Positions 54,050 to 64,000 of a stretch of DNA of 64,000 nucleotides are shown in pieces (the stretch's first letter is position 1; each line of letters starts with the position of its first letter). The DNA comes from Euphorbia lathyris (Eukaryota > Streptophyta > Magnoliopsida > Malpighiales > Euphorbiaceae): assembly GCF_963576675.1 (NCBI RefSeq), contig NC_088916.1, forward strand, positions 85,763,501 through 85,827,500, read 5' to 3'. The position numbers and the translations under genes are program-made. The notes beneath the pieces were generated by a model, which was not told where the DNA came from, did not search any database, and worked only from the letters and a program-made list of their open reading frames with translations.

Positions 54050-55500
54050 GACCCATAAATCACGAGGATTGAGAAGTTATGTTTTGTGCAATCAGAGTTA
54101 CTCTAAAAAAAGGAAATAAGAAGAATAGAGATAAGATGAAGAAGAATAAAATCGATAAGAACAAAAAGAAAGCAAAAAAAACGAAAACTGAAAATCTGAA
54201 ACCTAATTGAAACAATCCATGGTAGGTTACAAGGACTGGAACCTGAACTGGAAGTAAACTGAAGATTGAATATAAGAACATTGACTATGAGAGAGAAAGA
54301 GAGAAAGAGAGGATTGAAGACAAAATGAAGAAACCTGAATAGTGAAATTCTATTTAGGTTTTGTGAAATCAGAGTTTTAATCCACAAAAAGAACAGTTAC
54401 GAAGAAGAAAACGATTGAGAAGAAGAATAAGAACGATAATTCATACCTCCTGCAGACATGAATCGAATGGGTGGTGAAATCCATAGAGCGATTTGAACCT
54501 GGCGAAGGAAGCTGGCGAAGATTATTAATCGAGAGAGAGAGAAGGAAGTTGGCGAAGATTAGTTGTAACTATGGGCTGCCCTATACTAATACTAATAAGC
54601 TGTAAGCTTTGCTGGAAAATCAGACAATAAACAATATCAGTAAGCTAAACAAGAAAGAACAGAATTCAAAAAAGAAATAAACACAAAAATGAGATACTCA
54701 GCATCTATATCTAGAAACAGTACCTGTCTATAAACTAAAGGATCTCCACATGATTTTTGGAGTTCAACTACATGTAGATATGGACTAATTTAAAAACAGC
54801 TGGTACAATTTGAAAGATATCTACAAGTCAAACATTTGGACTAATTTATACAAGATATCTACAAGTTCTACATGGCAAAGGGTCCTTGATTAGACAGGCA
54901 TTAGTATGCATTACCAACTTCAATTCATAAAAAAAATATTTCAACAACAATTAAAGGCTGAATACATCAACAACAATTATTCCTATGTGGCAGTGTAAGA
55001 GGAGATTGTTGAAGCAAGCATCACTTTAACCAATGTAAGAGGAGATTTGTACAAGTTGAAGTGAGTATCACTTTAACCAAATTTAAGCAGCTAATAGTTC
55101 ATTTCAGGAGGGAATTTTACCTTCATTTTGAATTGGAATTGAAAAGGCTTGACCTAGAAGTGAGAAGTCCTCAATTTGACTATTCGAGAACAAGAAAAAA
55201 AAAGAATGGACAAACAAACGTAAACAAATTCAAAGAAAGTGATAGAAATACACAGCAACAACTCACCATGTATCCCCAATTCCAATGCTTAAAATTCCAG
55301 CAAACAAACAGAGCAAGAGGTCGATCATTAACATATCTAGAACTTGAACCTACAGAAGAAACTAATCAGCCAAGCTCAGGAAGTAGGGAAATCGATCTAC
55401 AAATAAGAAAAGGCAGAAACCTAGATAGCGAAGAAAACAAACAAATTCGAAAAAACAATTGAAAAAGAGAAAAAAGAAAGTATAAATAGAGATTCAGACT
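54050..55500. other. CACTA interior, unassigned
   Basis: GA-rich sequence (for example 54280-54320), short exon-like pieces and a 133-codon plus-strand frame at 55061 of biased Arg/Lys/Gln composition. I recognise no domain. The 51400-51770 and 52190-52250 parts of the element also hold short coding-like pieces I cannot name. Confidence 0.35.
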
Positions 55501-56559
55501 TACCCTTGATCTAGGTTCCTGAAGAAGCACCGTGAAGAACCCAAAGCTCAGAAAGGATCTACAACAATCAAACGCGCAGACAACGATCTCAAAAAATCAA
55601 ACGATAAAGAACAAGTGTCTAACGAAAATATTTCAGAACACATAACAATAAAATTCAGCCTAATTATAATTTGAGACTAACGATGGGCGATCGGAAGTCT
55701 AACCTTGGGCGGACGGACTCAATTGGAGACTGCGATATACGAGATGTGAAGAACGAAAGTTTGATGAACGACCATTTGAGACTACGATATATGAGATGTG
55801 CAGAACCAAAGTTTGACGAACGATAATTTCAGATTAGGACATAGGAGATGTGAAGAACGAGAGACTGTGGATTTAGGAATTAGGGATTACAAGCATAGGT
55901 AAGCTGTGGATTAGTCTAGCCCAATTAATATTTTGGGCTTTTTTAGTTGAGTCCATAAGACAGTTTATAAAACTGTTGCTATAAAAGTGTTGTTAAAGGC
56001 CTGTTTTTTTTAGTGAAAGAATTTTCGAAAAATTCTCATGAAAGATGGAACGAAGTATCCTTGATGTTGTCCCTTATAAACATGATCAAATGATACATAT
56101 GTGAAAGAGTATGAATGATCAGCATACTAAGTCTCGAATATAGGGGCTTATGCTTGGAGGATATGCCGAAAACAGCAGCTGATGTAAGTAAATCTCTAAA
56201 TAGAAGAATAGATATAGCTTGAATTAAACAGATGATAAATTTGGTCTAAGTTATTCTAAGGCTATGACATACAGATGATTGAGAAATCTACGAAGTCGAA
56301 TAGCTAGTTGTACCTATGAGTATGTAATCAGAAGCAGCGACATCAGTCCTATCAGAAGCAGCCACATCAGTCCTACCACATTTGCTTCACTCACTCCAGC
56401 AGGTTGATCTGGAAAATACAAAACCTTGGCCAACTCACATTATAAAAAATATTAAGGGCCTCAAAATCCCACACTACTGTTAATGTTCATTGTTGTGAAT
56501 ATATTTAGACCATAGCACATTTAGGACAAATTATATTTTATTTGTTGGTCTTTCAACAA

Positions 56560-57688
56560 CTAGGCTCCGCCGCCTACCGACACAAGACTTTCAACTTCAA
56601 GACTAAGAATTCGACCATTCCAAATAGAATCATTGCATGTTCCAACCTTAGCAAAACTTTTCTCTCTAAGATCATATGAAACTATATTACTCATTATACC
56701 AACATTAAGTAGAATCTTATCTCCTCTCTTTGAATACCCAATGACATTCACACATAGAAACCAAGATATGTCAAAAAATAAGGGATTTAAAACAGAGTAT
56801 AACTTTGTCCAAGTAAATTGATTAACCCCATCATTCTTCCTCATATATAAATAAGCATGGGGCACCATTGAACAATAGAAATAGCTGATGCAAAGGCATC
56901 CTCCTAAAATATGTAATTACCTTAAAACTCTATCAGTTGAATTGAAAGATAAAACAGGTTGAGGAACTAAGGAGAATGTCTCATTTCTCATATTAAATGC
57001 CACAACCTCTGAATTGGATAACCAATGTAGACTACCATCAGTGAAGTAACCCATTTCACAAAGATACACATTCCTATCTATTCTGTATCAGAGGGAAGGG
57101 GGATTCTGAATCCTTCTCCAAATATTTGATTTAAACCCATAAATCCAAAATTGAACTTCAATATCAAGTTTTCGCTTGACATATACCCTTAAAAACACTT
57201 TGTACTCATCAATAGCGTCATCATAACCCAAACCTGGCCCATTTAAGTAATAAAATTGATCATTAGCTGGGTCTTCCAAAGGCCAATCAGGAAGATCCTT
57301 ACACCGGCGAGTGGATGGATTCCACAGGGACAGTTCTAATTTAGGTTGGTACAATGAACTTTGATTCAAGAGAACCAAACCTTTATAGTAACCATAGACA
57401 TTCTTCAATGAGGATGAGACTTGTTTTTCTATGCCTATAATATCTTCTTGAAGCTCGACATTCACATCACAAACATGAAATTTGTTACTCAATTGGTCTG
57501 ATAAAATCACAAACATGAAGTTTGCGGAGATTTAAGTTTTGAGAAGACTTGCTTAGATGAGAACTGATAAAATCAGGGCTATCAATGTCAGGGCATAAAG
57601 ATTTTGAAACACATCTGAAACACAGGAGGGACTTCACGGGCAACCACATAAGTATTTCGATGATCAACTCGCTTGAGAGTTGTGCCAT
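56560..57688 (-). pseudogene. F-box protein gene, copy B (multiply broken)
   Basis: The minus-strand ATG at 57688 begins the F-box (LSSELIIEILMWLPVKSLLCF RCVSKS), followed by the same FBA-type region as copy A. Three lesions are visible. A 10-base duplication (CAAACATGAA) at about 57496-57506 shifts the frame after NLRKL. A TGA replaces the Gly codon after NPPSL near 57087. A TAA replaces a Gln codon in the VLR-LHILGG segment near 56919. The T run that is short in copy A is in frame here. Neither copy is therefore intact, and their lesions differ, so decay was independent after duplication. Confidence 0.85.
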
Positions 57689-57761
57689 TGCCGCTGCTCA
57701 CTCTAATCAGAAAATGAGTGTGAACAATTAGGGTTAAAAGAGAATTACAAAAACTACAATT

Positions 57762-58281
57762 AAGGTGCAAAAATATTCTAACGTTTTGGGTCATAAGCAA
57801 TTTTACCCCAAGGTCTAAAATGGTGCAATTTTATCCTAACGTTGGAAACCAAGAGCAATTTTACCCATAACGTTGATAAATTTGGTCAATTTCATAAATA
57901 ATTTATCAAACGGTCTCGGTCATGGATTTTTGCGTCAAATCACAAACATATGTTGGGATGTGAAAAAAAATATAAAAAAGTATAGTTTTTTGTACAAATT
58001 GGACAAAAAATTCAAAAAATTCACCAAATTTATAATATTAATCTCCAATTCTACTATTAAAGTATAAAAAACTTGAAATCCTTTTTTATAATATTAATCT
58101 CCAATTGTTGCAGAATAAAGAAAAAAATATCTGTGTTTTATAATAGTGTCGAAAATCGACCCAAATTATCAACTTTATGAGTAAAATTGCTATCGACGTT
58201 AGGGGTAAAATTCCACAATTTTAGACTTTATGGGTAAAATTGCTCCTAACCGAAAATGTTATCGGTATTTTTGGACCTTAA
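57762..58281. mobile_element. MITE with long inverted termini, copy in block B
   Basis: The block B copy of the MITE at 31453-31993 has the same termini and position relative to the F-box start, showing that it was present before the duplication. It is slightly shorter through internal deletions. Confidence 0.7.
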
Positions 58282-58500
58282 CCCCAAAAACTATATTCAA
58301 AATGTTATACGGAACAATTTGGATTGATTACAGTCAAAATGAGTTATTGTACTACGTGGATATATGGATAAGATACAAAATGTCTCAAAGTTTTGGAAAA
58401 GTATCATTTTACCTTGAATGTTTATGAAATGTACCAATTTAAGCCTGAATAATGCAACTTGACACCTCAATTTTTGTGAAATGGTACCAATTACCCCAAA

Positions 58501-58774
58501 TTTCGTTACCAATGGCTAAATTGGTACTATTCCACAAACGTAAAGGTAAAATGATGTTATTTTGCACGTTAGAGCTAAATTGGTATTTCTCCATAAACTT
58601 TAAGGTCATTTTGATATATCATCCCAATTGCTTATAAGCCTCCGAACTTGTTGTAGGACCTTAAATACTATGGATGATTCACCAGCCACTGTTTATACCT
58701 CAAATATTAGAATTCAAATAATATGGTTTTGTAGTTACCAATCATCAATAAAATTTAATTAAACCTATAAACAA
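58501..58774. other. No gene identified
   Basis: Sequence diverges from block A here; nothing is supported. Confidence 0.4.
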
Positions 58775-59240
58775 ATGGTTCATGTAAAGAAACCATAGTT
58801 GGTAAAAGTTTATTACAAAAATACCCTCCCAAATCTCATATATAAACAAAATGATTCATGGAGAGAAACTCTAGCTTCTCAAATCTCATATATCTGTAAC
58901 CACAACAGCTCTTCACCAACATTGTCTTCTTTAGTCAAGAAAGTCTCTTTTATTCAATATCTTTGTCAATCACATTGATATTCAACATTTACTTAAAAAG
59001 AATGAACCAATTCTCTATCTCATTCATCAATTGAACAATAGCTTTCACTTGGAGAAAAGTCGTTGCTCTGCCTGTGCTCTTCCTGGAAGTGTATGTATAT
59101 TCATTCTCATTATTTGTATATATGTTAATTTGATGCACTTATTTTTAGTTTGTTTTCTAATCTAGCAAAGCTCCAATTTGAGTTTATACATATAATGCTT
59201 TAGGGAATTTGTTCTTTTGCCTTATGAAGTTTCTGAAGTT
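58775..59240 (+). repeat. Duplicated segment matching 37310-37810
   Basis: This is the right-hand member of the pair described at 37310. The short ATG frame (MNQFSIS) is again stopped after ten codons (TGA here, TAA in the other copy), so the stop position is conserved even though the codon differs. Confidence 0.7.
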
Positions 59241-59280
59241 TCTAATCTAGCAAAGCTCCAATTGGAGGCTATCTTTAGAT

Positions 59281-59412
59281 TCCAGTAATCTTGAAGGCAC
59301 CTTCTGGTCAAAAATGGAAAGTTGATATTGCAAAAAGTGAGGGCGGGTTTTGACTACAAAATGGATGGCTAGAATTCGCTGAATTTCACTCACTTGATCA
59401 TGTATATGTTAA
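59281..59412 (+). pseudogene. REM-type B3-domain fragment cut by copia element
   Basis: The reading LKAPSGQKWKVDIAKSEGGF, then a TGA, then LQNGWLEFAEFHSLDHVYV matches the C-terminal half of a plant B3 DNA-binding domain (family pattern L..P.G..W.V.L.K..G..W...GW.EF...Y.L..G..LVF). The TGA takes the place of the conserved Trp codon after GGF. Immediately after this the LTR of the next element begins, so the domain end is lost. It is the complementary half of the domain type whose start is seen at 13638. Confidence 0.75.
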
Positions 59413-59710
59413 GTAACGTGTCTTCTTGTTTGAAGTAGTCTTTGCGGTTAACAATAAGTGTTAAGTAACGTGTCTTCTTGTTTGAAGTAGTCTTTGCTGT
59501 TAACAATAAGTTCCTAGAAACTAGGAATAAGTTAGAGTTTGATTTGGTCTTTGCTGTAATCACGTTTCCTGTATATGTGGGATACGTTAGTTTCTGTTTT
59601 TGGATTTCTGTTCACTGTAAAGCTATTTAAAGCTTCCTCATTTTACATTCTAAATAACAAATACTTTTTGCATTGCGTTGCAATTTGTCTATTGTGTTCA
59701 ATATTTATCA
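59407..59710 (+). repeat. 5' LTR with internal 52-bp tandem duplication
   Basis: It begins TGTTAAGTAACG and ends TTTATCA. The first 52 bases are repeated in tandem (59407-59458 and 59459-59510), and the same duplication is in the 3' LTR, so the duplication preceded the last transposition. Confidence 0.92.
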
Positions 59711-59712
59711 TT

Positions 59713-59725
59713 TGGTATGAGAGCC
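59713..59725 (+). promoter_or_regulatory. Primer-binding site, tRNA-iMet type
   Basis: TGGTATGAGAGCC two bases after the LTR matches the initiator-Met primer site with one difference (G for C at the seventh position). Confidence 0.8.
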
Positions 59726-59785
59726 AGAACAGGCCTGATTGAGAGAGAAGAGTGTGAGAGAAACACGAGAGAATAGTGTGAAGAG

Positions 59786-60214
59786 ATGGCAGAAAGCAAC
59801 AATAATGGTTTTGTGCAACCAACTATCCCAAAATTTGATGGCTTCTATGAACATTGGGCAAAATTGATGGAGAATTTCCTTCGAGCAAAGGAATTCTGGA
59901 GCCTAGTAGAAGACGGAATAACAGAGATTCCAGCAGGAAGAGAGCCATCAGAAGCAGAGTCTAAAGTTATTGCAGAACAGCAATTGAAAGACAAGAAGGT
60001 GAAGAATTATCTCTATCAAGCCATTGACAGAGAAATTATGGAAACCATTCTGAACGATGATACATCCAAGCAGATTTGGGACTCGATGAAGCAGAAATTT
60101 AAAGGGTCAACAAGGGTTAAAAGAGCACAACTTCAAACCCTAAAAACTGAATTCGAAATTCTGAAGATGAAAGAAGGGGAAAGTGTCAATGCCTATTTTG
60201 GAAGAACACTCTAA
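59786..60214 (+). pseudogene. Copia gag N-terminal segment
   Basis: ATG at 59786 opens the UBN2/DUF4219-type gag: IPKFDGFYEHWAKLMENFL, DKKVKNYLYQAID, IWDSMKQKFKGSTRVKRAQL, LQTLKTEFEILKMKEGESV. The frame stops at a TAA at 60212 and continues in the same register, so a single nonsense codon separates it from the rest of gag. Confidence 0.9.
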
Positions 60215-62683
60215 ATTGCCAAAAGGATGAAATCATGTGGTGAAAGTCTCAAAGAAGATGATATCACAGGAAAGATTCTTCGATCCTTAGTTCCAAAATT
60301 CAACTACGTGGTATGTTCAATTGAAGAATCAAATAATGTTGATGTTTTAACTGTGGATGAACTCCAAAGCAGCCTTTTAATTCACGAACAAAGGATGAAA
60401 GGATCTGTAGAAGAAGATCAAGTATTGAAAGTTACACATGAAGACCGAAGTGGACGAGGAAGAGGCACGTTTAGAGGTCGAGGAAGAGGCAGAGGCAGAT
60501 CATTCTTTGACAAATCTGCTATTGAATGCTATAAATGTCACAATTTGGGACATTTTCAGCATGAATGTCAAAATTCAGAGAAACGGGCTCACTATGCCGA
60601 GATTGATGATGAAGATGAGATGTTGTTAATGGCGCAAGTTGATCTCAAGCAAGACAAAAGGAAAGGGATCTGGTTTCTTGATTCTGGATGTTCGAACCAC
60701 ATGTCAGGAAACAAAGAGTGGTTCACACGACTTGATGAAGTTTTTAAGCATTCTGTTAAACTTGGGAATGATTCCAAGCTGATGGTGATGGGGAAAGGGA
60801 GTATCAAGCTCGAAGTTGGAGGCCAAATCCAAATTGTGAGTGATGTTTTTTATGTACCTGAATTGCGTAATAACCTGCTGAGTATAGGTCAATTACAAGA
60901 ACGAGGAATCACCATTCTTATCAAACATGGAGTGTGCAAGTTATATCATCCGACCCGTGGTGTTATAATGAAAAGCGAAATGACAGCAAACAAAATGTTT
61001 GTAGTTATTGCAAACATTCTCATGATAACACCTTCTTGCTTCAACGCACAAATTGAAGAATCGAGTGAAATTTGGCATCAAAGATTTGGGCATCTGAGCT
61101 ATAAAAATCTAGCATTGCTGCACAACAAAGAGATGGTTCGAGGGCTGCCAAACATCAAAACCCCAACAAAAAAATGTACAAGTTGCATGATGGGAAAACA
61201 ACACAGAGTAGCCATTTCAAAGAAGAGTAATTGGAGAGCCACAAAGAAATTACAGCTCATACACTCAGACATTTGCGGTCCTATTTCGCCTGCCTCCTAC
61301 AGTCAAAAGAGGTACATATTAACATTCATAGATGACTTTAGTCGAAAGTTGTGGGTTTATTTTCTGAATGAAAAGAGTGAAGCTTTTGTGACTTTCAAAA
61401 ATTTCAAAATAATGGTGGAGAAAGAGTGTGGTCTATCAATGTGCAGCTTAAGAACAGATAGAGGAGGAGAATTCAACTCCAAAGAATTTTCCGAATTTTG
61501 CAAAACACAAGGCATAAGAAGACAGCTTACTACGGCGTATACGCCTCAACAAAACGGAGTTGCGGAGCGTAAAAACCGTACAATCCTCAATATGGTGAGA
61601 TGCTTGCTTGAAGAAAAACAAATGCCCAAAATGCTTTGGCCAGATGCTGCGAAGTGGACATGTCACATTCTCAATCGGAGTCCCACTGCCTCTGTGAAAA
61701 ATAAAACTCCAGAAGAATGTTGGTGCGATTTGAAACCTAACATTGAATATTTCAGGGTCTTTGGCTGCATTGGAAATGTTCATGTACCTGATGCAAAGAG
61801 ATTGAAGTTAGATGCAAAAAGTCAGAAATTAGTCCTAATCGGCTACAGTGTGGAGTCCAAAGGATATAAGCTGATTAATCCTTTCAGAAAGAAAGTAACC
61901 ATCAGCAGAGATGTCATCTTTGAAGAAGATGAAAGATGGGATTGGGCAAAAACAAAAGAGGAGACTACTGATGTACTTGATTGGGGAGAAGAATATGAAG
62001 AAGCCCACAATCAAGGAGATGAAAGTGAAGAAGAAGCAGATTTAGATGAAGAAAATACAGCAGATGTAGATGAAGACATCACCTCCAATGACGCAGAAAA
62101 TTCAAGCTCCAATAGTGATGTTCCAAATTCAGCAAGTTCCAGCTCTAACTCACTGGATTCCAGCCCCAACAATACCTCTAATTCATCTTTCTCAATCAGA
62201 GAACGAAGAGCTCCTGCCTACTTAGAAGATTACACAAGTGGAGAAGGATTCTTTGAAGATGAGGTACAAAACTTTGCTCTATGTATATCTGCTGATCCCA
62301 TTTTCTATGAACAAGCAGCAAAATTGATGAAATGGAGGGATGCAATGGATCTTGAAATCGAATCAATAAAGAAAAATCAAACTTGGGAACTTGTAAAGGC
62401 TCCTTTGGAAGTGAAGGTGATAGGTGTCAAGTGGGTGTATCGAACCAAGCTGAACGAAAATGGAAAGATTGACAAATGTAAAGCACGCCTCGTGGCAAAA
62501 GGGTATGCTCAAGAAAAGGGAATTGACTACAATGAGGTCTTTGCACCAGTAGCACGATGGGATACTATTCGCATGGTAATTGCAGTAGCAGCGAAAAATG
62601 GTTGGAAGCTGTTTCAACTAGACGTTAAAAGCGCATTTCTGCATGGAGAACTCAAAGAAGACGTCTACGTCGCTCAGCCATAA
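60215..62683 (+). pseudogene. Copia gag end, protease, integrase and start of RT
   Basis: In order: gag end, an Arg/Gly-rich patch, a CCHC knuckle CYKCHNLGHFQHEC, and protease WFLDSGCSNHMSG. The integrase zinc region is HQRFGHLSYKNL...CTSCMMGKQHRV, and the DDE residues lie in HSDICGP, RTDRGGEF and QQNGVAERKNR. A Ser/Asn/Glu-rich linker follows, then the RT start (ALNT-type NQTWELV, VKWVYRTKLNENG, CKARLVAKGYAQ, LFQLDVKSAFLHGEL). A TAA at 62681, after VAQP, interrupts the polyprotein, which resumes at once with GYEVKG in the same frame. Apart from that stop the segment is unbroken over 2.4 kb. Confidence 0.93.
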
Positions 62684-63832
62684 GGCTATGAAGTTAAGGG
62701 AGAGGAGAACAAAGTATACAAACTAAACAAAGCTCTTTATGGCTTAAAGCAAGCTCCAAGGGCATGGTTTAGTAGAATTGAAGGATACTTCGTCAAAGAA
62801 GGGTTCGAAAGAAGCTGCTGTGATCCTACCTTGTTTGTAAAACAGGAGAACAACAAGATTCTAATTATAAGTCTCTATGTTGATGATCTTGTTTTTACAG
62901 GCAATGATTTTATTATGATACAAAATTTCAAAAACTCTATGAAGAATGAGTTCGAGATGACTGATCTAGGAGAAATGAAGTATTTCTTGGGAGTGGAAGT
63001 TCATCAAGGAGTAAATGGCATTTTCATCAGCCAGAAGAAATATGCTAGTGAAATGCTTGAAAAATTCGAGATGAAAGGGTGCAATGGAGCCAGAAATCCA
63101 ATTGTTCCAGGAAACAAACTATCAAAGGAGGAGGAAGGCACTCAAGTAAATGGAACCTTGTTCAAGCAGATTGTTGGAAGCTTGCTATATATGACTGTCA
63201 CAAGACCAGATTTGATGTACAGTGTATGTCTCATAAGCAGATTTATGTCAAAACCAATGGAGATACATATGTTAGCAGCTAAGAGAATCTTGAGATATAT
63301 TCAAAGTAGTGCTGATTTTGGCATTGTTTACAAACGAGGCTGCACAACTGAGTTAATGGCATATACGGACAGTGATTATGCTGGTGATATAGATGATCGA
63401 AAGAGTACATCAGGATATGCTTTTGTATTAAGTGAAGGAGCTGTAGCTTGGGCGTCCAAGAAGCAACCTGCAGTGAGTCTGTCAACTACAGAGGCAGAAT
63501 ATATAGCTGCTGCCTCATGTGCGTGTCAATGTGTTTGGATGCAGAGAATTCTGAAACAAATTGAAGGTACAAAAATTGACTATGTGAAGGTTCTCTGTGA
63601 CAATTCTTCTACTATTAAACTTGCAAAGAATCTGATACTTCATGGGAGAAGCAAACATATTGATGTACGATTTCATTTTTTAAGAAATCTTGTAAATGAT
63701 GGGTCAATTAAAATGGAATATTGTGGCACGAATGAGCAAGTTGCAGATATCATGACAAAACCGTTAAAGCTTGATGAATTTGAGAAGCTTAGAGAAGCAC
63801 TTGGTGTTCGAAGCAGCTTGGGTATAAACTAA
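62684..63832 (+). pseudogene. Copia RT catalytic core and RNase H
   Basis: This continues in frame from the TAA at 62681: ALYGLKQAPRAW, then the intact catalytic SLYVDDLVFTG, DLGEMKYFLGVEV and YMTVTRPDL. The RNase H has AYTDSDYAGD, STSGYAFVL, SLSTTEAEYIAAA and HIDVRFHFLR. It ends with a normal TAA at 63830. No substitution of a catalytic residue is seen. Confidence 0.92.
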
Positions 63833-63849
63833 CTTGCTGTAAGCAAGTT

Positions 63850-63867
63850 TAGTTTAGGGGAGAGTTT
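63850..63867 (+). promoter_or_regulatory. Polypurine tract of copia element
   Basis: AGTTTAGGGGAGAG directly precedes the 3' LTR and fits the copia plus-strand primer. Confidence 0.75.
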
Positions 63868-64000
63868 TGTTAAGTAACGTGTCTTCTTGTTTGAAGTAGT
63901 CTTTGCTGTTAACAATAAGTGTTAAGTAACGTGTCTTCTTGTTTGAAGTAGTCTTTGCTGTTAACAATAAGTTCCTAGAAACTAGGAATAAGTTAGAGTT
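63868..64000 (+). repeat. 3' LTR, first 133 bp
   Basis: It begins TGTTAAGTAACG, contains both 52-bp units, and differs from the 5' LTR only at the position equivalent to 59446. It is cut by the window end. Confidence 0.93.

Larger units (their letters stand above)
51089..56015. mobile_element. Non-autonomous CACTA transposon carrying gene fragments
   Basis: The 4,927-bp element begins CACTACAAAAAAAAAGG and ends TTTTTTTTAGTG. Its subterminal sequence has repeated GACGG/CCGTCG motifs (51110-51310). It is flanked by AAA on both sides (51086-51088, 56016-56018), the 3-bp duplication expected for En/Spm. The duplicated block A holds the empty site at about 29677, differing by one base. No transposase is seen. 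Inside, mostly on the minus strand, are exon-like pieces of a P450 and of an XLG-type G protein plus unassigned pieces. It is therefore a gene-capturing, non-autonomous element. Confidence 0.88.
56016..58500. repeat. Segmental duplication block B, right piece (with F-box gene)
   Basis: This continues the match to block A from 29677 to 32310: 3' flank, F-box gene, MITE and downstream leader. It lacks about 100 bp present in block A near 32145-32250. The many point differences and small indels show that the duplication is older than the CACTA insertion. Confidence 0.9.
59407..64000 (+). mobile_element. Young Ty1/copia retrotransposon (runs off window)
   Basis: It consists of a 304-bp 5' LTR (59407-59710), primer site, one polyprotein frame (59786-63832), a purine tract and 133 bp of 3' LTR before the window ends. 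The visible parts of the two LTRs differ at one position (59446), suggesting recent insertion. All catalytic motifs I can check are present. Two nonsense codons, at 60212 and 62681, are the only breaks in a 1,349-codon frame. The element inserted into a B3-domain pseudogene. The right flank and target duplication are outside the window. Confidence 0.95.

Noticed and set aside
55061..55462. 133-codon frame inside the CACTA element as a gene
   Set aside because: Composition is biased to Lys, Arg, Gln and Glu, with no domain or splice-supported extension. It may be part of a captured sequence but is not supported as a gene.

Overview
The window looks like nuclear DNA of a eudicot plant. It is AT-rich, with introns bounded by GT/AG, and it carries plant-specific families: Athila- and Tat/Ogre-type Ty3/gypsy elements, Ty1/copia elements, an RNase H-bearing L1-type LINE, an Au-type SINE, CACTA and Mutator-like DNA elements, and remnants of plant mobile domain, REM/B3, F-box, JMJ25-like, P450 and kinase genes. 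I see no intact cellular gene. Almost every recognisable host-type reading frame is broken or is a fragment carried by a transposon.

Layout. 0.2-1.4 kb holds exon-like fragments, one of them JMJ25-like. From 1.5 to 12.9 kb a minus-strand plant-mobile-domain gene is split by a 9.5 kb Athila-like element (2312-11847) with a perfect 5-bp target duplication. 12.95-13.42 kb is a cluster of consecutive palindromes. 13.6-16 kb is a mosaic: a REM/B3 gene 5' end, CACTA ends, two kinase fragments on opposite strands and a partial MITE. 16-22.9 kb is nearly empty, apart from an 88-bp retroinsertion with a 16-bp target duplication and an unrecognised minus-strand frame. 22.9-26.1 kb is an internally deleted copia element abutting a truncated Au SINE. 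27.4-28.6 kb is a roughly 0.5 kb tandem repeat.

A segmental duplication dominates the right half. Block A (29.6-32.3 kb) and block B (51.0-51.1 plus 56.0-58.5 kb) each carry a minus-strand F-box gene and the same upstream MITE. A second matched pair lies farther right (37.3-37.8 and 58.8-59.2 kb). Side A received a Tat/Ogre 3' end with a 3.1 kb LTR (33.0-37.0 kb). Side B received a 4.9 kb CACTA element (51089-56015) carrying P450-like and XLG-like exons, and block A preserves the empty site. Between the blocks lie a decayed LINE (39.1-44.9 kb), an unrecognised gene fragment (45.2-45.7 kb), a decayed minus-strand copia end (about 46.9-47.6 kb), a Mutator-like MITE with a 10-bp target duplication (47914-48392) and a 528-bp inverted repeat (50047-50574). 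The window closes with a young copia element (59407 to beyond 64000) inserted in a B3-domain pseudogene. Its single reading frame is broken by only two nonsense codons.

The features do not form a pathway. They record nested insertion, gene-fragment capture and local duplication. The most unusual structural signal is a dense array of GC-rich palindromes, present independently in the Athila LTRs, in the Tat LTR and beside the mobile-domain gene. In both LTR families the array sits just upstream of a TATA box.
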